Below, in pieces: positions 13,066-13,680 of a stretch of DNA of 13,680 nucleotides; positions within the stretch are counted from its first letter, which is position 1, and each line of letters opens with the position of its first letter. The DNA comes from an uncultured Bacteroidales bacterium (GTDB taxonomy: Bacteria > Bacteroidota > Bacteroidia > Bacteroidales > P3), in the NCBI GenBank assembly GCA_937884485.1, contig CALGCG010000129.1, positions 1 through 13,680 on the forward strand. Reading direction: 5' to 3'. The notes under the pieces are model-generated. The model had not been told where the DNA came from and did no database searches. It saw nothing but the letters and a program-made list of their open reading frames with translations. The position numbers were made by a program, and so were the translations under genes.

Positions 13066-13680
13066 TCATCGGGCGAATGTCAGCAGCAATACCGAGACAT
13101 CGGCTGGCGACACTCCGCTGATTCGGGATGCCTGTCCGATGGTCGACGGGCGGTATCGGTTGAGTTTCTCGCGGCATTCGTAGCTGAGAGCCGTAAGGGA
13201 AAAATAGTCGAAATCGGCAGGCAGAGCGATATCCTCGAACTTCAGGATTCGGTTGGCCACCTCCTGTTCTTTCTCGATGTAGCGCTGGTACTTCACCACT
13301 GTCTCCACCTCGTGCTTCACCTCGTCGCGGAGTGTGTCGGGCACCGCCAGCACGGCGTCGGCGGTCTCGGGCGACAGTTCCAGCAGTTCCTCCAGCCCCA
13401 ACTCGGGCCGCAGGAGCAACGAGGCGAGCGTCACCCGCTGGCTCAGCGGTGCCGACTGGCGGCAGGCCAGCCACTCGTTGGCAACCGAAGGCAGCACGGG
13501 AGCATGCTCGACGGCCGACTTCAGCTCTGCTGCATAATGTTGCTTGGCCTCCACACGGCGCATGCGCTCGTCCGACGCCAGGCCGATGGCGTAGGACAAC
13601 GGCGTCAGGCGCTGGTCGGCATTGTCCTGGCGGAGGAGGATGCGGTATTCGGCCCGCGAGGTGAACATACGGTAGGGCTC
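13066..13680 (-). CDS. mnmG: tRNA uridine-5-carboxymethylaminomethyl modification enzyme MnmG, C-terminal part (5' partial)
   Basis: The frame is open to the window edge, with 205 residues visible. It begins EPYRMFTSRAEYRILLRQDN, the conserved MnmG/GidA segment. It continues through the helical C-terminal domain used for contact with MnmE and tRNA (VVKYQRYIEKEQ, then FDYFSLTALSYECREKL), and ends with GQASRISGVSPADVSVLLL. MnmG is a FAD protein that works with MnmE to install carboxymethylaminomethyl at the wobble uridine U34 of several tRNAs, including tRNA-Lys(TTT), which is encoded about 1.4 kb away. The Met usually chosen as a start here is internal. Confidence 0.96.
   Translation of the reverse strand, partial: EPYRMFTSRAEYRILLRQDNADQRLTPLSYAIGLASDERMRRVEAKQHYAAELKSAVEHAPVLPSVANEWLACRQSAPLSQRVTLASLLLRPELGLEELLELSPETADAVLAVPDTLRDEVKHEVETVVKYQRYIEKEQEVANRILKFEDIALPADFDYFSLTALSYECREKLNRYRPSTIGQASRISGVSPADVSVLLLTFAR

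Overview
The window looks like a chromosomal segment of a Bacteroidales/Bacteroidota genome. Supporting signs are three perfect Bacteroidota-type promoters (TTTG, 19-20 nt, TAnnTTTG), RHS cores of the type common in this phylum, and a WbqC-family protein. The right part (about 8200-13680) is GC-rich and housekeeping-like. The left part (1-8111) is visibly more AT-rich and is accessory DNA.

Accessory region, 1-5423: a tandem series of three RHS C-terminal (toxin tip) plus immunity cassettes. Each opens with the same short piece of the RHS repeat-associated core (key residues YMDHELMT..LSVDPMADK). Cassette 1 (1-1317) carries an HEFQH metallopeptidase-like tip followed, with a 4-bp ATGA overlap, by a signal-peptide protein that is the likely immunity protein. 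Cassette 2 (1431-2794) carries an M23 (LytM-like) peptidase tip and another exported small protein. Cassette 3 (4369-5423) is broken. Its core fragment shares 55 identical bases with cassette 1 and is joined out of frame to a short toxin tail, while the downstream exported immunity-like gene is intact. An AlbA/ATPase-type regulator gene (2926-4365) sits between cassettes 2 and 3. Only core fragments are present, so cassettes 2 and 3 look like silent spare tips of a larger rhs gene. Cassette 1 could be the real end of such a gene lying to the left of the window.

Accessory region, 5424-8111: a three-gene hipB-hipS-hipT-like toxin-antitoxin operon under a clear promoter with possible operators. 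It is followed by a small Sel1-like ORF and a frameshifted lipoprotein gene with a TA-like leader.

Core region, minus strand: a tRNA-Lys(TTT) with its own promoter and terminator, an exported TPR protein, rsmA (16S rRNA dimethyltransferase) and an MntP-like membrane protein. Between rsmA and the MntP-like gene lie 22 tandem copies of a telomere-like heptamer (consensus GGGTTAT), which also encode the last residues and stop codon of RsmA. Core region, plus strand: a small acidic conserved protein and a WbqC-family protein, overlapping by ATGA under one promoter. These end at a strong terminator that faces the 3' end of mnmG (partial, minus strand) at the right edge.
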